Made by a program: the position numbers and the translations under genes
Assembly (NCBI GenBank): GCA_004525055.1
Contig: SPDF01000106.1
Span: 1-6,084 of the forward strand
Direction: 5' to 3'
DNA: 6,084 bases
DNA from: Gemmatimonadales bacterium
GTDB lineage: Bacteria > Gemmatimonadota > Gemmatimonadetes > Gemmatimonadales > GWC2-71-9
Part shown: piece by piece, positions 4,733 to 6,084 of the stretch
Layout of the letters: the number at the start of each line of letters is the position of its first letter
How positions within the stretch are numbered: the first letter of the stretch is position 1
The notes under the pieces: generated by a model
Told to the model about the DNA's origin: nothing
Seen by the model: the letters and a program-made list of their open reading frames with translations, nothing else
Database searches by the model: none

Positions 4733-6084
4733 ATGGGCATCGCCGGACGGATGGCGCAGGCCTTCCTGCACTCGAAACTGACTCCGCTGATCACCGTGGC
4801 GTCGCTCGCGGTCGGCACCCTCGCCATCATTGCGACGCCACGTGAGGAGGAGCCACAGATCTCGGTGCCGATGATCGACGTCATCGCCGTGATCCCGGGC
4901 GCCTCACCCGAGGAGGTGGAGAACCTCCTCACACGCCCCATCGAGAAGTTGATGTGGGAAGTTCCCGGCGTGGAGTACGTGTATGCGATGGCGGGGGAGG
5001 GGATGACGCTGGTGACGGTACGGTTCAAGGTCGGCGAGAACCAGGACCTCGCCACCAGCCGGGTCTTCAACAAGATGGGTTCCGCGGCGGACCAGGCGCC
5101 TCCTGGCGCCATGCCGCCGCTCATCAAGCCCCACGGCATCGATGACGTGCCGATCCTGGCGCTCACCCTGCACGGCGGTAACTACGGCTCCGACGAGTTG
5201 CGCGCCATGGCGACACACCTGGCCGATGAGCTCGCCACCATTCCCGACCTTGCACGCATCGACCTGATCGGTGGCGAGCCAACCCAGCTGCGGGTGACGC
5301 TCGACCCCGCGCGGCTGGCGGGCAGCGGCGTGACGCCGGGCGAGGTGATGCAGGCGCTCCGCGCCGCCAACGTGCGGCTCCCCGCGGGCGAGTTCGCCTC
5401 CGCCAACGAAGTCTTCCTCGTGACGGTGGGCGCACCGATCCGTTCGGCGAAGGATGCCGGTGACGTCGTCATCGCCAATCGCCGCGGCCCCGTCTATCTG
5501 CGGAACGTCGCCACCGTCGTCGAAGCCCCCGCCGAGGCCACCGATTACGTGACCCACGCGGCGCGAGGTGAGGGCGGGGAACAGGCAGTGACGATTGCGG
5601 TGGCCAAGCGCCCCGGGGTCAACGCCACCGACATCGCGCACGCCGCGTTGGAACGGGTGGACGAGGCGCGGAGCCGCCTCCTGCCGGCCGACGTGCTGGT
5701 AGACGTCACCCGCAACTACGGCGAGACCGCGAGCGAGAAGTCCAACGAGCTGATGTTCCATCTCCTCATCGCGACGCTCTCCGTCACCATCCTGATCGGC
5801 CTCTTCCTCGGTTGGCGCGAGGCGTTGGTGGTGCTGGTGGCGGTGCCCGTCACCCTCGCGCTGACGCTCTTCGTGTACTACGCGCTGGGATACTCCCTCA
5901 ACCGGATCACCCTCTTCGCGCTGATCTTCTCCATCGGCATCCTGGTGGACGACGCCATCGTCGTCGTCGAAAACATCTACCGGCACCTGCAGATGGGCGA
6001 CCGTACCCCTGACGTCGCCGCGGTCGAGGGGGTGGACGAGGTCGGCAACCCAACCATCCTCGCCACCTTCACCGTCATCGCGGC
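4733..6084 (+). CDS. RND efflux permease (AcrB/AcrD/AcrF family), 5' part
   Basis: The first 450 codons are present; the window ends inside the gene, and the usual full length is about 1,000-1,100 residues. The N-terminus 'MGIAGRMAQAFLHSKLTPL' is followed by TM1 (about 16-35) and the PREEEPQI stretch (36-43) shared by many HAE-type permeases. The periplasmic porter region carries PGASPEEVE (55-63), PGVEYVYA (78-85) and 'IKPHGIDDVPILALTL' (131-146). TM2 to TM4 lie near 343-360, 363-382 and 393-411. TM4 has 'GILVDDAIVVVENIYR' (402-417), in which D406-D407 correspond to the proton-relay Asp pair D407-D408 of AcrB, so the part seen looks proton-driven and intact. GGGGAG (4719-4724), inside the adaptor gene, lies eight bases before the ATG, and the intergenic gap is two bases. 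The sequence shows drug/amphiphile-type rather than clear metal-type (CzcA) features. The exact substrate is unknown. Confidence 0.95.
   Translation, partial: MGIAGRMAQAFLHSKLTPLITVASLAVGTLAIIATPREEEPQISVPMIDVIAVIPGASPEEVENLLTRPIEKLMWEVPGVEYVYAMAGEGMTLVTVRFKVGENQDLATSRVFNKMGSAADQAPPGAMPPLIKPHGIDDVPILALTLHGGNYGSDELRAMATHLADELATIPDLARIDLIGGEPTQLRVTLDPARLAGSGVTPGEVMQALRAANVRLPAGEFASANEVFLVTVGAPIRSAKDAGDVVIANRRGPVYLRNVATVVEAPAEATDYVTHAARGEGGEQAVTIAVAKRPGVNATDIAHAALERVDEARSRLLPADVLVDVTRNYGETASEKSNELMFHLLIATLSVTILIGLFLGWREALVVLVAVPVTLALTLFVYYALGYSLNRITLFALIFSIGILVDDAIVVVENIYRHLQMGDRTPDVAAVEGVDEVGNPTILATFTVIA

Noticed and set aside
4904..5986. A 360-codon open frame on the minus strand
   Set aside because: It lies wholly antisense to the RND permease, whose frame carries clear family motifs. 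The translation is rich in His, Arg, Asp and Gly with no recognisable domain, as expected of a GC-driven antisense shadow.
2363..6084. CzcA/CusA-type heavy-metal efflux system
   Set aside because: The permease fragment carries AcrB-type sequence around TM1 and TM4, the adaptor has no His- or Met-rich metal-binding segment, and no metal regulator is nearby. A drug/amphiphile-type pump is the better reading.
1..6084. CRISPR array, tRNA, rRNA, insertion sequence or phage-like system
   Set aside because: I saw no regularly spaced repeats, tRNA-like cloverleaf, rRNA sequence, transposase or integrase. Nearly all the sequence is explained by six ordinary-looking genes.

Overview
The window is strongly G+C-rich, with G or C at most third codon positions. 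It encodes a tripartite efflux pump with an outer-membrane channel, so the host is a diderm (Gram-negative-type) bacterium. Codon use, the tolC-adaptor-RND order and the style of the leader peptides would fit Gemmatimonadota or a high-GC proteobacterium. This is a weak impression, and no RNA gene or lineage marker is present to settle it.

Left part (1-1797, + strand): two genes overlapping by 4 bases (ATGA). The first encodes a polytopic membrane protein of the DUF2157/DUF4401-like type, and the second a membrane-anchored extracytoplasmic protein resembling DUF4824. The function of neither family is known. A tandem ribosome-binding sequence precedes the first gene, and the operon probably starts upstream of the window.

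Middle (1802-2362): a minus-strand gene for an Hsp15/HslR-type S4 RNA-binding protein converges on the DUF4824 gene. Only four bases separate the two stop codons, and both stops lie inside one inverted repeat that may act as a shared terminator. Upstream of hslR is a 162-base divergent intergenic region. It holds a GC-rich hairpin that looks like a dispersed intergenic repeat, followed by an unusually AT-rich stretch with a near-consensus sigma70-type promoter (TTGACA, 17 bases, TATAGT). The -10 element of this promoter lies inside a perfect 14-base palindrome, CAACTATATAGTTG, a likely repressor operator.

Right part (2363-6084, + strand): that promoter reads into a compact efflux operon. It encodes a TolC-family outer-membrane channel with a signal peptide, a lipoprotein periplasmic adaptor (HlyD/AcrA type) and the first 450 codons of an RND-family inner-membrane permease cut by the window end. 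Gene gaps are 1 and 2 bases, and each downstream ribosome-binding site lies inside the preceding gene, so the three products are probably made together and assemble into one envelope-spanning pump. No regulator is encoded here, so the factor that reads the operator is outside the window.

I found no CRISPR array, tRNA, rRNA, insertion sequence or clearly new biological system. The most notable items are the promoter/operator, the palindrome over the convergent stop codons and the uncharacterised DUF2157-DUF4824 pair.
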